Assembly: GCA_035545855.1 (NCBI GenBank)
Contig: DASZXK010000082.1
Location: 1 to 64,000, forward strand
Origin: DASZVB01 sp035545855
GTDB taxonomy: Bacteria > Myxococcota_A > Polyangia > Polyangiales > Polyangiaceae
Direction: 5' to 3'
DNA length: 64,000 nt
How positions within the stretch are numbered: position 1 is the first letter of the stretch; each line of letters starts with the position of its first letter. The notes beneath the pieces are model-generated. The model saw nothing but the letters and a program-made list of their open reading frames with translations. It ran no database searches and was not told the DNA's origin. The position numbers and the translations under genes were made by a program. Below, in pieces: positions 14,763 through 23,157 of the stretch.

Positions 14763-16803
14763 GGCCCTGGCGCCGCCGCCTGCGGTAGGCGCCCAGCGCG
14801 ACCAGCACCGCACCGACGAGCGCCCGCGTCGAACGGCCGCTCGCTCCGCGACTGGACGTCGAGCACCCCCCGGAATCGCTGCTGTCCGCGCCTTCCGGCG
14901 CGACGAGGACTCCGCCGTCCGGGCCGTTCGTCCCGTACTGGCCCGCGCCGCCCGAGCCGCTCGCGGTGCCAGCGGTTCCGTTCGTCGCGCCGCCCGTTGC
15001 GCTCGGCGTTCCGCCGGTCGCGCTCGACTCTCCGCCGGTGCCGTTTCCCGAGCCGGCGTTCGCCGTGCCGCCCGAAGCGCCGCTCGTTCCGCCGTTCGAC
15101 GTCCCGCCGCCGGAGTTCGACGTTCCGCCGCTCGACGTCGCACCACCGGAGTTCGACGTTCCGCCGCTCGACGTTCCGCCGTTGCCGCTGGCCCCTCCGG
15201 AGCCGGGCGGAGCTCCGCCGGCGTTCGGGATCACGACCATCGTGATGGTCGTCGCGCCGACGGGAACGGCGAGCGTGCCGCCGCTCACCCCGACCGAGGC
15301 CTTCTTCGAGACGTTCGCGCTCCCGTCGTTCGAGTACACGGACGCCGTCCCCGCGCCGTCGAAGTTCGACAGGGTGACGTTCACCGTCCTCGCGCCGCCC
15401 TCGTTCGCGAGGACGAGCGTGAGGCCGGTGGCGCCGGTCGCGGCGAACGCCTTCACGGTGGAGTCGGTCGAGGTCGCCCGCACGTTCGTGGACTCGAAGG
15501 CGCCGCCGCTCCCGTCGTAGTTGCGGAAGAGCTTGAACGCGGAGAAGGCGCGCTCGGTCGCAGCGGGCGGCGCCCAGGCGGTCGCCAGGTCGAGCCCCTC
15601 GCGTCCGAAGGTCCCGAGCACCTCCGCATACGTCACCGCGCCCGTCGCCGAATCATGGTCGTAGAAGTCCCACTCACTGATCGAGATCTTGGTCCCGGGG
15701 TAGTGCTGAGAGACCCAGTCCCGCATGCGTGGAATCAGCCGGATCTGGTCGTTGATCCAGGAAGGGTCCGTGTACGTCGGGTCCCAGAGGGATCGCGTCC
15801 GCTCGGGGCCGCTCCCGCCCTGCGGGTAGTAGTGGAGATCCAGGTAGTGAAGGATCCGCTTGCCCTGGCTCTGCTCGTACGCCTTCGCCTGGTCGAGGAG
15901 CCACGCGACGAGCTCCGTTCCGCCGTGGTTCTTCCGGTCGGGCGAGTTCGCGCTGCAGCCGTTGGAAACGACGTCGAGATCCGAGCAGAAGTAGTTCGGC
16001 CAGCCCCACTCGACCGGGCCCGCGAGCTCGGCCGTCGGATCGGCCTCGAGGACGGCTGCTCCGTAGTCCCGCATCCTCTGCCAGAGCTCGTCGTAGCCGA
16101 GACGCTCCGGGTGGACGTCGTGGTGAGTCGAGCTCCAGAGCGCCGGCTCGTTGTCGAGCTCGTAGATGCGCTTCCCGCCGCTCGCGCCGAACCTGGAGAC
16201 CAGATACGAGACCCAGCCCTTCTCGAAGGTCGGATCCGCGGCCTCGCTCGTCGCGCTCGCGCCGCCGCAGGTCACCCACGCGCTCCCTCGGCTGTTGCAG
16301 TTTCCTCCGGTGTGCCCGTCTCCACAGTTCGAATCGTACGGATCGAAGCACTCCTGCGACGCCGTGACGGTCTTCGGACAGCCGCAGAGGTACGGGTGCG
16401 AGGCAGGTGACGTCGACTTCGGCATCCAGCCGATCGTCGGGATCGTGAACAGCGCGACGAGCCCGGCGTCGGAGGCCTGCTTCAGGAAGGCGTTCGCCGA
16501 GGACTGGTCCTTCGGATTCGAGCAGCCCGCGCAGTCCGGAATGTTCTCGAAGAACCAGTCCGCGGCGGAGTTGTGCACGTCCGTGAGGTAGTTGTACCGG
16601 GTCGTCGCGTTGCCGCCGCGACGCATCACGGTGAGGTTCCCCTGGGTGATCTGGTCCGCGCTCGGGAAGTTCACGCCGTAGACGAGGGGCGAGATCGCGT
16701 GATTGTCCGCCGCGGCGTCGACGGTGACGTCGGCGAGGACCGTGGTTCCCCAAGTCGCGACGACGAGCATCGCCGCGACGCCCGGAAGGCGCGTGAGCCT
16801 CAT
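14716..16803 (-). CDS. GH44 endoglucanase/xyloglucanase with MYXO-CTERM-like tail
   Basis: 695 residues. A signal peptide is followed by a glycoside hydrolase family 44 domain to about residue 480, containing R-R-G-G-N-A-T-T-R-Y-N-Y, the acid/base Glu219 in L-D-N-E-P-A-L-W and the nucleophile Glu377 in I-S-E-W-D-F-Y. Extra Cys residues (C91-C94, C140-C180 region) suggest disulfides. Then comes a small beta domain, a Gly/Ser/Thr linker of roughly 100 residues built of S-N-S-G-G-x-T-S repeats, and a tail G-G-C-S followed by a hydrophobic helix and R-R-R-R-R. That tail is the layout of the MYXO-CTERM sorting signal. The enzyme should act on plant beta-glucans while surface-anchored. Confidence 0.88.
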   Translation of the reverse strand: MRLTRLPGVAAMLVVATWGTTVLADVTVDAAADNHAISPLVYGVNFPSADQITQGNLTVMRRGGNATTRYNYLTDVHNSAADWFFENIPDCAGCSNPKDQSSANAFLKQASDAGLVALFTIPTIGWMPKSTSPASHPYLCGCPKTVTASQECFDPYDSNCGDGHTGGNCNSRGSAWVTCGGASATSEAADPTFEKGWVSYLVSRFGASGGKRIYELDNEPALWSSTHHDVHPERLGYDELWQRMRDYGAAVLEADPTAELAGPVEWGWPNYFCSDLDVVSNGCSANSPDRKNHGGTELVAWLLDQAKAYEQSQGKRILHYLDLHYYPQGGSGPERTRSLWDPTYTDPSWINDQIRLIPRMRDWVSQHYPGTKISISEWDFYDHDSATGAVTYAEVLGTFGREGLDLATAWAPPAATERAFSAFKLFRNYDGSGGAFESTNVRATSTDSTVKAFAATGATGLTLVLANEGGARTVNVTLSNFDGAGTASVYSNDGSANVSKKASVGVSGGTLAVPVGATTITMVVIPNAGGAPPGSGGASGNGGTSSGGTSNSGGATSSGGTSNSGGGTSNGGTSGASGGTANAGSGNGTGGESSATGGTPSATGGATNGTAGTASGSGGAGQYGTNGPDGGVLVAPEGADSSDSGGCSTSSRGASGRSTRALVGAVLVALGAYRRRRRQGLRGRTRPCSASRPCT
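15110..15174. repeat. 36-bp tandem repeat in GH44 linker
   Basis: Two 29-bp identical blocks begin at 15110 and 15146, a period of 36 bp or 12 codons. They encode the repeated Ser/Asn/Gly/Thr linker of the GH44 protein, so linker length is probably variable between strains. Confidence 0.7.
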
Positions 16804-16962
16804 GTGCGGATCGTCGCCGCCGTTTCGGGACTCGTCAACGACGCGGAGCGGGGTGCCGGGACCACGGCGCGCACGCTTCGTTCGGTCCGTACGCGGTTCC
16901 ACGCGACGAGCACGGAAAATTCCGCGCGCGATTCATCCCGAGTGTGAACTACGCTCCGCGTC

Positions 16963-17853
16963 GTGCGCGCCTATCTCGTGGACGGAACGTACGAGCTCTT
17001 TCGCGCCTACTACGGTGGGCCGCCTTCCGAGCTCGTGAACGGGCGCGAGGTCGCCGCGACCCGCACGTTTGCGCGCAGCATGCTGTCCCTGCTCCGCGAT
17101 CCGGCAGTGACGCACGTCGGGGCCGCGTTCGACCACGTCATCGAATCGTTCAGGAACGGCCTCTTCGCCGGGTACAAGACGGGTGAGGGCATCGAGCCCG
17201 CGCTCCTCTCCCAGTTCGAGCTCGTCGAGCTCGTCTCCCGAGCGCTCGGCATGGCCACGTGGCCCATGGTCGAGTTCGAGGCGGACGATGCTCTCGCGAC
17301 GATGGCCGCCCGATGCGCGAAGGACCCGGGCTTCGAGCAGATCCTCCTCTGCTCGCCGGACAAGGATCTCGCCCAGTGCATCTCCGGCACCCGCGTCGTG
17401 GGTCTCGACCGCCTCCGGAAGACCGTGCTCGACGAGGACGGCGTTCGGGCGAAATTCGGCGTCTCCCCGCGGAGCATCCCCGACTACCTCGCGCTCGTCG
17501 GGGACGACGCGGACGGCATCCCGGGCATCCCGGGCTTCGGCGCGAAGTCCGCCGCGCTCCTCCTCGCCGCCTACGGATCGGTCGACGCGATCCCGAGGGA
17601 TCCGGCGGCGTGGTCCGTGAAGGTCCGGGGCGCGGCCCGTCTCTCGTCGGCGCTCGAGGCCGCGCGCGAGGAGGCCGCGCTCTACCGGACGCTCGCGACG
17701 CTCCGCACGGACGTGCCCCTCGAGACGACGATCGACGACCTCCGTTTCCGCGGCCCGGACGAGACGGCCCTCCGGGAGCTCGTCCGGGTGACGGGCGACG
17801 AGGAGCTCGGCGAGCGCGCACGCCGCGTCGCGGACGAACGCGGCGTACGCTGA
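16963..17853 (+). CDS. 5'-3' exonuclease (PolA N-terminal/FEN family)
   Basis: 296 residues from a GTG at 16963. The family layout is complete: Y-L-V-D-G-T-Y-E-L-F-R near the start, F-E-A-D-D-A-L-A-T, L-C-S-P-D-K-D-L-A-Q, and the helix-hairpin-helix region L-V-G-D-D-A-D-G-I-P-G-I-P-G-F-G-A-K-S-A. It lacks the polymerase domain of DNA polymerase I, so it is a stand-alone flap or RNA-primer exonuclease needing divalent metal. The start is divergent from the GH44 gene across about 160 bp. Confidence 0.88.
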   Translation: MRAYLVDGTYELFRAYYGGPPSELVNGREVAATRTFARSMLSLLRDPAVTHVGAAFDHVIESFRNGLFAGYKTGEGIEPALLSQFELVELVSRALGMATWPMVEFEADDALATMAARCAKDPGFEQILLCSPDKDLAQCISGTRVVGLDRLRKTVLDEDGVRAKFGVSPRSIPDYLALVGDDADGIPGIPGFGAKSAALLLAAYGSVDAIPRDPAAWSVKVRGAARLSSALEAAREEAALYRTLATLRTDVPLETTIDDLRFRGPDETALRELVRVTGDEELGERARRVADERGVR

Positions 17854-17890
17854 GCGCGCCGCCCGCCCACGCTCACGGCTGATCGCTCCC

Positions 17891-17918
17891 GGCTCAGGGC
17901 TCAGGGCTCAGGGCTCAG
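17891..17918. repeat. Four copies of GGCTCAG
   Basis: Four perfect heptamers in tandem lie between the convergent exonuclease and GFA genes. The last copy overlaps the stop codon of the GFA gene (17917-17915), so copy number changes could alter that C-terminus. Confidence 0.85.
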
Positions 17919-18328
17919 GCGAAGATGGGATACGGCTCGCGCCTCGGCCCCGACTGCCAGTTGTCGTGGCGTCCGTCCCAGTGAACGGTCGGCAGATCGT
18001 GGAGGTTCGCGTCGTCCACGCAGTTGAGGTTCACGGAGACGAACGCGCCGCCGACCTCCGCGAGAAACCCGTTCCCGAAGCAGAAGACCCCGCAGTGCTT
18101 GCAGAAGTGGCGCTTCGAGATCTTCGCCCCCCATTCGTACGTGGCGAGAGCGCCTTCTCCGGCGACGAGCTCGAATGCCTCCGGCTTCACGATCTTCCCG
18201 AAGGCACCCAGCTTGGTGCAGATGCTGCAATTGCAGCGTGCGCCCCCCTCGGCGAGGTCGGCGACCACGGTGAAGCGGACGGCTCCGCAGTGACAGCTTC
18301 CAGAGTGGCGTTCGGATCGGGTCGTCAT
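17915..18328 (-). CDS. GFA/CENP-V family zinc protein
   Basis: 137 residues. The zinc-binding cysteines of the glutathione-dependent formaldehyde-activating (GFA) fold are present: G-S-C-H-C-G-A-V, C-N-C-S-I-C-T-K and H-F-C-K-H-C-G-V. Members are annotated as S-hydroxymethylglutathione synthase, but this activity is disputed for many. A GAGGAGA ribosome site precedes the ATG. No formaldehyde dehydrogenase gene is close by, so its substrate is unknown. Confidence 0.85.
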   Translation of the reverse strand: MTTRSERHSGSCHCGAVRFTVVADLAEGGARCNCSICTKLGAFGKIVKPEAFELVAGEGALATYEWGAKISKRHFCKHCGVFCFGNGFLAEVGGAFVSVNLNCVDDANLHDLPTVHWDGRHDNWQSGPRREPYPIFA

Positions 18329-18381
18329 GGTCGGTCTCCTCGTCGTTGGCGAAAGGCAGCCTATCGACGACGATGGCAGCT

Positions 18382-18392
18382 ATATGTCATAT
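18382..18392. promoter_or_regulatory. AT-rich palindrome upstream of GFA gene
   Basis: atatg-t-catat is a perfect 5-bp inverted repeat in otherwise very GC-rich DNA, about 55 bp before the GFA start. It could be a -10 element or a repressor site for that gene; nothing else supports this. Confidence 0.35.
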
Positions 18393-18549
18393 TTCCCGGG
18401 AACCTCACGCCTGCCCGGTCCACGCGCCGGCCTGGTCCAGCTGCCTGCCCCCGGTTCACGCGCCCGTGGCCGTTCACCCTCCATCCCCCCTGGATTCTGC
18501 CGGCATTGGCACCCCCGGGCGTCCCGCGTAGGATCCCGGCCACACGCAC

Positions 18550-19686
18550 ATGGGCTTCGCCACGACGACCGCTTCGGGTCCGGTCCTCGCACTCCTCGCC
18601 GCCTCGCTCGCGTTCACCGGGTGCGGCGGCACGGTACGGACGAGTGAAGATCGCGGAGGCGGGGGCTACGCCGGCGACTCGTACGGAGGGGACGGCAACA
18701 CGTTCTCGGGCGGCGGCGTTTCCCACGGCGGTGCCGCGGGCCGCGGCGGCAAGGGCGGGGGCGGCACCGTCGGCGGCCAGGGAGGCACCGGCGGGGGCTG
18801 CGCGAACGGCACCGTCAACTGCGGGTCGAGCTGCGTGGATCTGTCGACCGATTCGGAGAACTGCGGCAGCTGCTTCTCGCCCTGCCCCGGCACGTGCGTC
18901 GGCGGAACGTGCGACTACACGAGACACGACTGTGCTCCAGGTACGACGTGGTGCCCGGACTTCGGGATGTGCATCGATCTCGACAACAACGGGTTCGCTT
19001 GCGGGAGCTGCTACTCGCCGTGCGAGGGCGCACAGGTCTGCTTCGGGGGCAAGTGTCAGCCCGGTCAATGTCTCCCGGGGTACACCTGGTGCGACACTCC
19101 GATCGGCGGCTCGCACTGCGTGGATCTGACGACCGACAACAACGACTGCGGCGCCTGCGGCAACGGGTGCGGGACCTACGAGTCGTGCAATGGCGGGAAG
19201 TGCCAGCCCCAGGACTGCGGCGGTCCCCCGTACTCCTTCTGCAGGGACTCGGGGTGCGTGGATTTCTCGAGCGACGTCTCGAACTGCGGCTCGTGCGGGA
19301 ACGTTTGCGGCGGAGCCGCCTTCTACTACGGCTCGACGACGTGCAACGCGGGGACCTGCGGCTGCTCGCCCACGGCGCTCGCCTGCGGCAAGGGGTGCGC
19401 GAGTCAGTTCTGGTACTGCCCGACGCCGGACTCGACGCTGTCGCCGCTCGATCTCTGCCGGGCGAGCGCCCGAAACGCTTACGAATCCTGCGCGTGCACG
19501 TCCTGTTTGCAGGAAGTCCAGGCATGCGTCGGGAGCGCCGCCTGCATCAACTCGATGGATTGCGCGCTCGCTTCGACCTGCATCGGCTGCGGGAGCACGT
19601 TCCCCGACTGCACGGACGCCGCGGGCGCGACCGACCCCCTCGCGCACGCGCTCGTCCAGTGCATGAATGACCACTGCGGGCTCTGA
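18550..19686 (+). CDS. Cys-repeat lipoprotein (four repeats)
   Basis: 378 residues. Signal peptide with lipobox A-F-T-G-C (Cys near residue 25), a Gly-rich linker to about residue 90, then four units of the same repeat seen in the protein at 12813 (for example C-V-D-L-S-T-D-S-E-N-C-G-S-C). The last 90 residues are a different Cys-rich domain with A-C-T-S-C-L-Q-E-V and N-S-M-D-C-A-L. Probably a surface protein. The 3' end overlaps the next gene by 20 bp. Confidence 0.82.
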   Translation: MGFATTTASGPVLALLAASLAFTGCGGTVRTSEDRGGGGYAGDSYGGDGNTFSGGGVSHGGAAGRGGKGGGGTVGGQGGTGGGCANGTVNCGSSCVDLSTDSENCGSCFSPCPGTCVGGTCDYTRHDCAPGTTWCPDFGMCIDLDNNGFACGSCYSPCEGAQVCFGGKCQPGQCLPGYTWCDTPIGGSHCVDLTTDNNDCGACGNGCGTYESCNGGKCQPQDCGGPPYSFCRDSGCVDFSSDVSNCGSCGNVCGGAAFYYGSTTCNAGTCGCSPTALACGKGCASQFWYCPTPDSTLSPLDLCRASARNAYESCACTSCLQEVQACVGSAACINSMDCALASTCIGCGSTFPDCTDAAGATDPLAHALVQCMNDHCGL

Positions 19687-20866
19687 CGCCTTCGTGGAGA
19701 TGACCGAGGAAGTCGAGCCCGGACGGGAACCGCTCCTGCTCGAGCGCGTCGGCGCCCGGATCCTGCTCCGCGGGCGCGTGCGAGTGCCCGAGCAGGAAGA
19801 TCCGATCCACGTGCTGAATCCGGAGGAACGCCGCGGCCTCCGGCGGCTCGTCCGCGGAGCCGTGCTGCGGGCGAGCCTCGCCGGCGTCGCGAACGCCGTG
19901 GTGACCGGGCTCGGCGAGCTCTACGCGCTCCGTTTGCTCGGTCACCGTCCGGAGCACGCGACGCTCGAACAGTGGGCGCGCTACTGGGGCGTGTTCGGGG
20001 TGCTCGCCGTCCTCTTCGCGATCGCGGAGATCGCCTACCTCTACTGGGACGCGCTCCGCGCCGTGCGGAAGATGTCCGCCGTGGCCGGACTCGAGCTCGG
20101 AAGCGGGGAAAATGCGGACGTCGCGCTCGCGCTCGCGCGCGCCGCGCTCGAGCTCCCGAACTCCCCCGAGGCGACTCTCGGCGTCGATCCGAGGCGCGAG
20201 GCGAGCCGCTTCGCCCTCGGGACGGCCTCGCTCGTCTACAAGCTGAAGATCAGCGTCACGAACTTCCTCTTCCGTGCCCTCGTCACGCGCGCGCTCGGGC
20301 GCATGGCGGCCCGTGGGTACCTCGCCTTCACCGCGATCCCGATCAACGCGGCGTGGAACGCGCTCGTGTGCTGGTCCGTGCTCCGGGAGGCCCGGATCCG
20401 GGTGATGGGGAAGTCGGCGGCGCTCGAGATGCTCGACGCCGCCTTCCTCGACGAGCCGGAACCCTCGCGGGACCTCGTGAACACGATCCATCAGGCGCTC
20501 GGGAGCGCCGTGGTGCGAACGAGCGACCTCCACCCGAACCACGCGGCGCTGATCCGCGCGTTCCGCGCCCGCTTCGGCATGCCCGCTCCGGACCTTCCCA
20601 TCGATCGCCCCGAGCGATTCCTCGAGGCGCTTCCCCGTCTCTCCCGGCAGGAGCGGAGGGTCGCCCTCCGCGTGCTCTCGGCGGCCGCCATCCTGGACGG
20701 CAAGGTCGTGCGCGCAGAGCGAGAGCTGCTCGTGGAGGCGGAGCGCGTCGCCGGCGTCGGGTCGGGCCTGGCTCACGTGGAAAAGCTCAGGCGCGCCTTC
20801 GTCGCCGGGGACCCGATCCCCTGGGAAGACCTGCGGCACACGGGGCACGGAAACGAGAGCGGATGA
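19667..20866 (+). CDS. Membrane protein with TerB-like C-terminal region
   Basis: 399 residues; an ATG at 19700 is an alternative start. There are four probable membrane helices: two near residues 70-130 (A-G-V-A-N-A-V-V-T-G-L-G-E-L-Y-A and F-G-V-L-A-V-L-F-A-I-A-E-I) and two near 195-245. The C-terminal part (L-S-R-Q-E-R-R-V-A-L-R-V-L, A-A-I-L-D-G-K-V) reads like the helical TerB fold. It resembles an uncharacterised family known from Leptospira and myxobacteria (LBF_2804-like), from memory only. No function can be given. It overlaps the lipoprotein upstream by 20 bp. Confidence 0.65.
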   Translation: MTTAGSDAFVEMTEEVEPGREPLLLERVGARILLRGRVRVPEQEDPIHVLNPEERRGLRRLVRGAVLRASLAGVANAVVTGLGELYALRLLGHRPEHATLEQWARYWGVFGVLAVLFAIAEIAYLYWDALRAVRKMSAVAGLELGSGENADVALALARAALELPNSPEATLGVDPRREASRFALGTASLVYKLKISVTNFLFRALVTRALGRMAARGYLAFTAIPINAAWNALVCWSVLREARIRVMGKSAALEMLDAAFLDEPEPSRDLVNTIHQALGSAVVRTSDLHPNHAALIRAFRARFGMPAPDLPIDRPERFLEALPRLSRQERRVALRVLSAAAILDGKVVRAERELLVEAERVAGVGSGLAHVEKLRRAFVAGDPIPWEDLRHTGHGNESG

Positions 20867-20923
20867 GCGGGGCCGAGAAAGTCCCGCCCGACGCCCCGCC
20901 GCCCTGTTAGAAATCGAGGTCGA

Positions 20924-21694
20924 ATGGACCAGGAGATCCCCGAGCCCAGCGCGCGACTCCAGGCGTTCTTCGAGACGCCCCTCGGACGAGCGGTGCTCTC
21001 CTCGCTCATCCAGTATTTCCACGCTTCGATCGAGGGGATCGAGCACATCCCGAAGACCGGCCCGGCCCTCGTCGTCAGCAACCACGCGCTCTTCGCGCTG
21101 GACACCGCCGTCTTCGGCGCCCTCGTCGTCCGGGACGTGGGAAGACACCCGCGGTTCCTCGCGGACCGCATGCTCTGGACGATCCCGGGGTTCCGTCAGG
21201 TCATCACGTCCATCGGCGCGCTCCCCGGCGAGCCGCAAACGGCGGAGGAGCTCCTCCGCCGCGGCGAGCTCGTCGTGGTGTACCCCGGCGGCGTCGACGA
21301 CAGCCTGAAGCTCTCTCACGAGCGCTATCGCCTGAAGTGGAAGCAGCGGGCCGGGTTCGCCCGGGTCGCGATGGCGTCGCGAGCGCCGATCATCCCGGTC
21401 GTCGGTTTCGGGATCGACGAGATGTACACGGTGCTCGGACACGAACCGTTCGTCGGGCGGCGAATGTTCGGGAGCGAGCGCTACGATCTCCCCGTCGCGT
21501 TCGGCGCGTTCGGGACGTTCATCCCGCGTCGCGCGAAGCAGACGTTCCGCGTCCTTCCTCCGATCGAGACGAGCGGAGATCCCACGAACCCGGCCGACGT
21601 CGAGCGCGTGCGCCGGGCGACCTGGGACGCGCTCGCGCCGCACCTGGAAGAGGCGCGGCGCTCGAGGGACGGCCTACCCACAGGACCCGTCTGA
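20924..21694 (+). CDS. Lysophospholipid/diacylglycerol acyltransferase (PlsC-like)
   Basis: 256 residues. Acyltransferase motif I N-H-A-L-F-A-L-D (the H-x4-D catalytic pair), V-V-Y-P-G-G-V-D-D-S (motif III region) and R-A-P-I-I-P-V-V (motif IV) are present. The Y-P-G-G plus R-x-G-F-x-R-x-A pattern is closer to DGAT/plant-like acyltransferases than to E. coli PlsC. It would transfer an acyl chain from acyl-CoA or acyl-ACP to a glycerolipid at the membrane. Convergent with the STAS gene, 8 bp apart. Confidence 0.85.
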   Translation: MDQEIPEPSARLQAFFETPLGRAVLSSLIQYFHASIEGIEHIPKTGPALVVSNHALFALDTAVFGALVVRDVGRHPRFLADRMLWTIPGFRQVITSIGALPGEPQTAEELLRRGELVVVYPGGVDDSLKLSHERYRLKWKQRAGFARVAMASRAPIIPVVGFGIDEMYTVLGHEPFVGRRMFGSERYDLPVAFGAFGTFIPRRAKQTFRVLPPIETSGDPTNPADVERVRRATWDALAPHLEEARRSRDGLPTGPV

Positions 21695-21702
21695 GGGGAT
21701 CT

Positions 21703-22089
21703 TCAGGTCCCTGCTCGAACCACGACGCTGTCTCCGCCGAGCACCTGGATGGCGGAGAGCGTCGTCGTCTGCCACGTGACGTTCGGGTTCATCAAGAACT
21801 GGAGCACGTAGCGCTTCGCCTCGGGCTCCGCCCGGATCCACTCGACCCAGTCCACGAGGCTCCGGATCGAGGACGAGTTCATGAACCGTAGCTTCGTGAT
21901 GTTCACCGTGATGGATTTCATCGCGGATGCGACGACGGCGTCGTGGATCTTCCGGAGGAACGGGGTCACCGTGTCCGAAGGGTTCCTCATCGAGATGACG
22001 CCTCCGAAGTGAACGACGTCACCGGCGATGGTGATCTCGACCCCGTCGGCGGAAAATGGAGTGATGTTCGCGAGCTTTCCGTTGTTCAA
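21703..22089 (-). CDS. STAS-like anti-anti-sigma protein
   Basis: 128 residues from a TTG at 22089 that overlaps the TGA of the kinase gene upstream (TTGA), with an AAGAGG site just before it, so the pair is coupled. The alternating strand/helix pattern and the block I-T-V-N-I-T-K-L-R-F-M-N-S-S-S-I-R-S-L are those of STAS proteins at their switch serine; Ser72-Ser74 are the candidate phosphorylation sites. It resembles the slr1659-type regulators that pair with slr1658-type kinases, by memory of family names. Likely role: a phosphorylation-controlled binding switch. Confidence 0.75.
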   Translation of the reverse strand: MNNGKLANITPFSADGVEITIAGDVVHFGGVISMRNPSDTVTPFLRKIHDAVVASAMKSITVNITKLRFMNSSSIRSLVDWVEWIRAEPEAKRYVLQFLMNPNVTWQTTTLSAIQVLGGDSVVVRAGT

Positions 22090-22562
22090 GCCGTACCTCT
22101 TGCAGTGACGGATACACGACCCGGGGTCGTCTCGACCTCGAGATCCACGCGTCCTTCGTATCGAATCCTCGGGAGGCCGAGGCCGCTCTCGGTCTTCGGG
22201 AGCGTCGCCGCGAGACGCATCGCGGCGGCATAGGCTTCGCCCGGACTCTGGCGCGCCATCTCCGCGACGAGCGCGCGGAGTTTTCCTGCTCGCTCGTCCG
22301 TCGTCGTGTTCGCGACGCAGACGAGGATCTCGTCCGCCCTCCGTTCGAGGGTCACCTCGAGCTCCTGGTCGTCTCCGTATCGAACCGCGTTCTCCACGAG
22401 CTCGTGGACGATGATCCCGACGCGCTCGCCGAGCTGATCGCTGTCGAAGCTCGCCCGGGCGAAGAACCCGCAGAAGTCCCGCACCTGGTCCAGGTAGAGC
22501 CAGAGCGGCCGGAAACGGAGATGGACCAAGCGATTCTGATCGAGCGCTTTCTCCGGCGTCAT
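22086..22562 (-). CDS. HATPase-type serine kinase / anti-sigma factor
   Basis: 158 residues from the ATG at 22562, which has a GGAGAA site in front; an earlier in-frame start lies at 22592. The GHKL ATP site is visible: N-box H-E-L-V-E-N-A-V-R-Y-G (residues 53-63) and G-box E-S-G-L-G-L-P near residue 124. There is no histidine phosphorylation domain, as in RsbW/SpoIIAB-type kinases. It would phosphorylate the STAS protein encoded directly downstream. It is divergent from the hydrogenase operon, which ends in a matching SpoIIE phosphatase. Confidence 0.8.
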   Translation of the reverse strand: MTPEKALDQNRLVHLRFRPLWLYLDQVRDFCGFFARASFDSDQLGERVGIIVHELVENAVRYGDDQELEVTLERRADEILVCVANTTTDERAGKLRALVAEMARQSPGEAYAAAMRLAATLPKTESGLGLPRIRYEGRVDLEVETTPGRVSVTARGTA

Positions 22563-23157
22563 GCGTTCTCCCGACGGCGGGCAGCTCGGCACCCGGCCGT
22601 TGTCCGCGATCTCCCTCGGTGACGTGCGAGCCGCCCGCCACCATCTTCACAGTATACGCCGCTCGGATTTTCGAAGCGAGTGGTCGCGTGGCTCACGACG
22701 GCCTTCTGCGTGGAGAGAACGTGTGGCGATTTTCGCCACCTCTTCTTCTTTCCCGGTTCCCGCTGCTTCCGCCTGGAAGTGACGCGCACGGCCTCGCCGA
22801 CGAGCGCGACGTTTGCTCGAAGGTAGTACTGCGTCGTTTTCCCACGCCATTCCGGTCGGCCGAGGCACCGCGCCTGGCGGCGAACGGCGGAACGACGCGC
22901 CGACCATCCCACCGTCTCGCACTGCCTGGAGCCGAGACGACGGAGGCATCTCGCGCGCGAGAGAAACGACGGTGCGTGCGCCTCGGCCAATGCGACGCCG
23001 CGTACCCGACGTCCTCTGCCCACGCGTCGCGGACGCGACGCCGCGAGCGCGCGAGGACACGAGGCGGCATGACGATCGGATCGTCGGGAAAGCGTCGATC
23101 GAAATCACGGAACCAGGTACTCTCCGGTTTCCTTCCAGAGAAGGGCAGGGGATCTGC
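22563..23157. promoter_or_regulatory. Divergent control region of hydrogenase operon
   Basis: About 595 bp between the HATPase gene and hypF. The hypF frame stays open back to 22813, but that extension is Arg-rich, unlike HypF, and looks non-coding. A good AAGGGCAGGGG ribosome site lies just before hypF. I searched for a -24/-12 sigma-54 promoter and found none; no clear sigma-70 promoter or palindromic operator stands out. The promoters of both units should lie here. Confidence 0.5.

Noticed and set aside
22813..23157. Upstream open extension of hypF
   Set aside because: The frame is open, but the Arg/Pro-rich product has no likeness to HypF, and a ribosome site sits right before the ATG at 23158.
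22563..23157. Sigma-54 promoter for the hydrogenase operon
   Set aside because: GG/GC pairs with the required 10-bp spacing were looked for; the nearest candidates fail the spacing or the GC.
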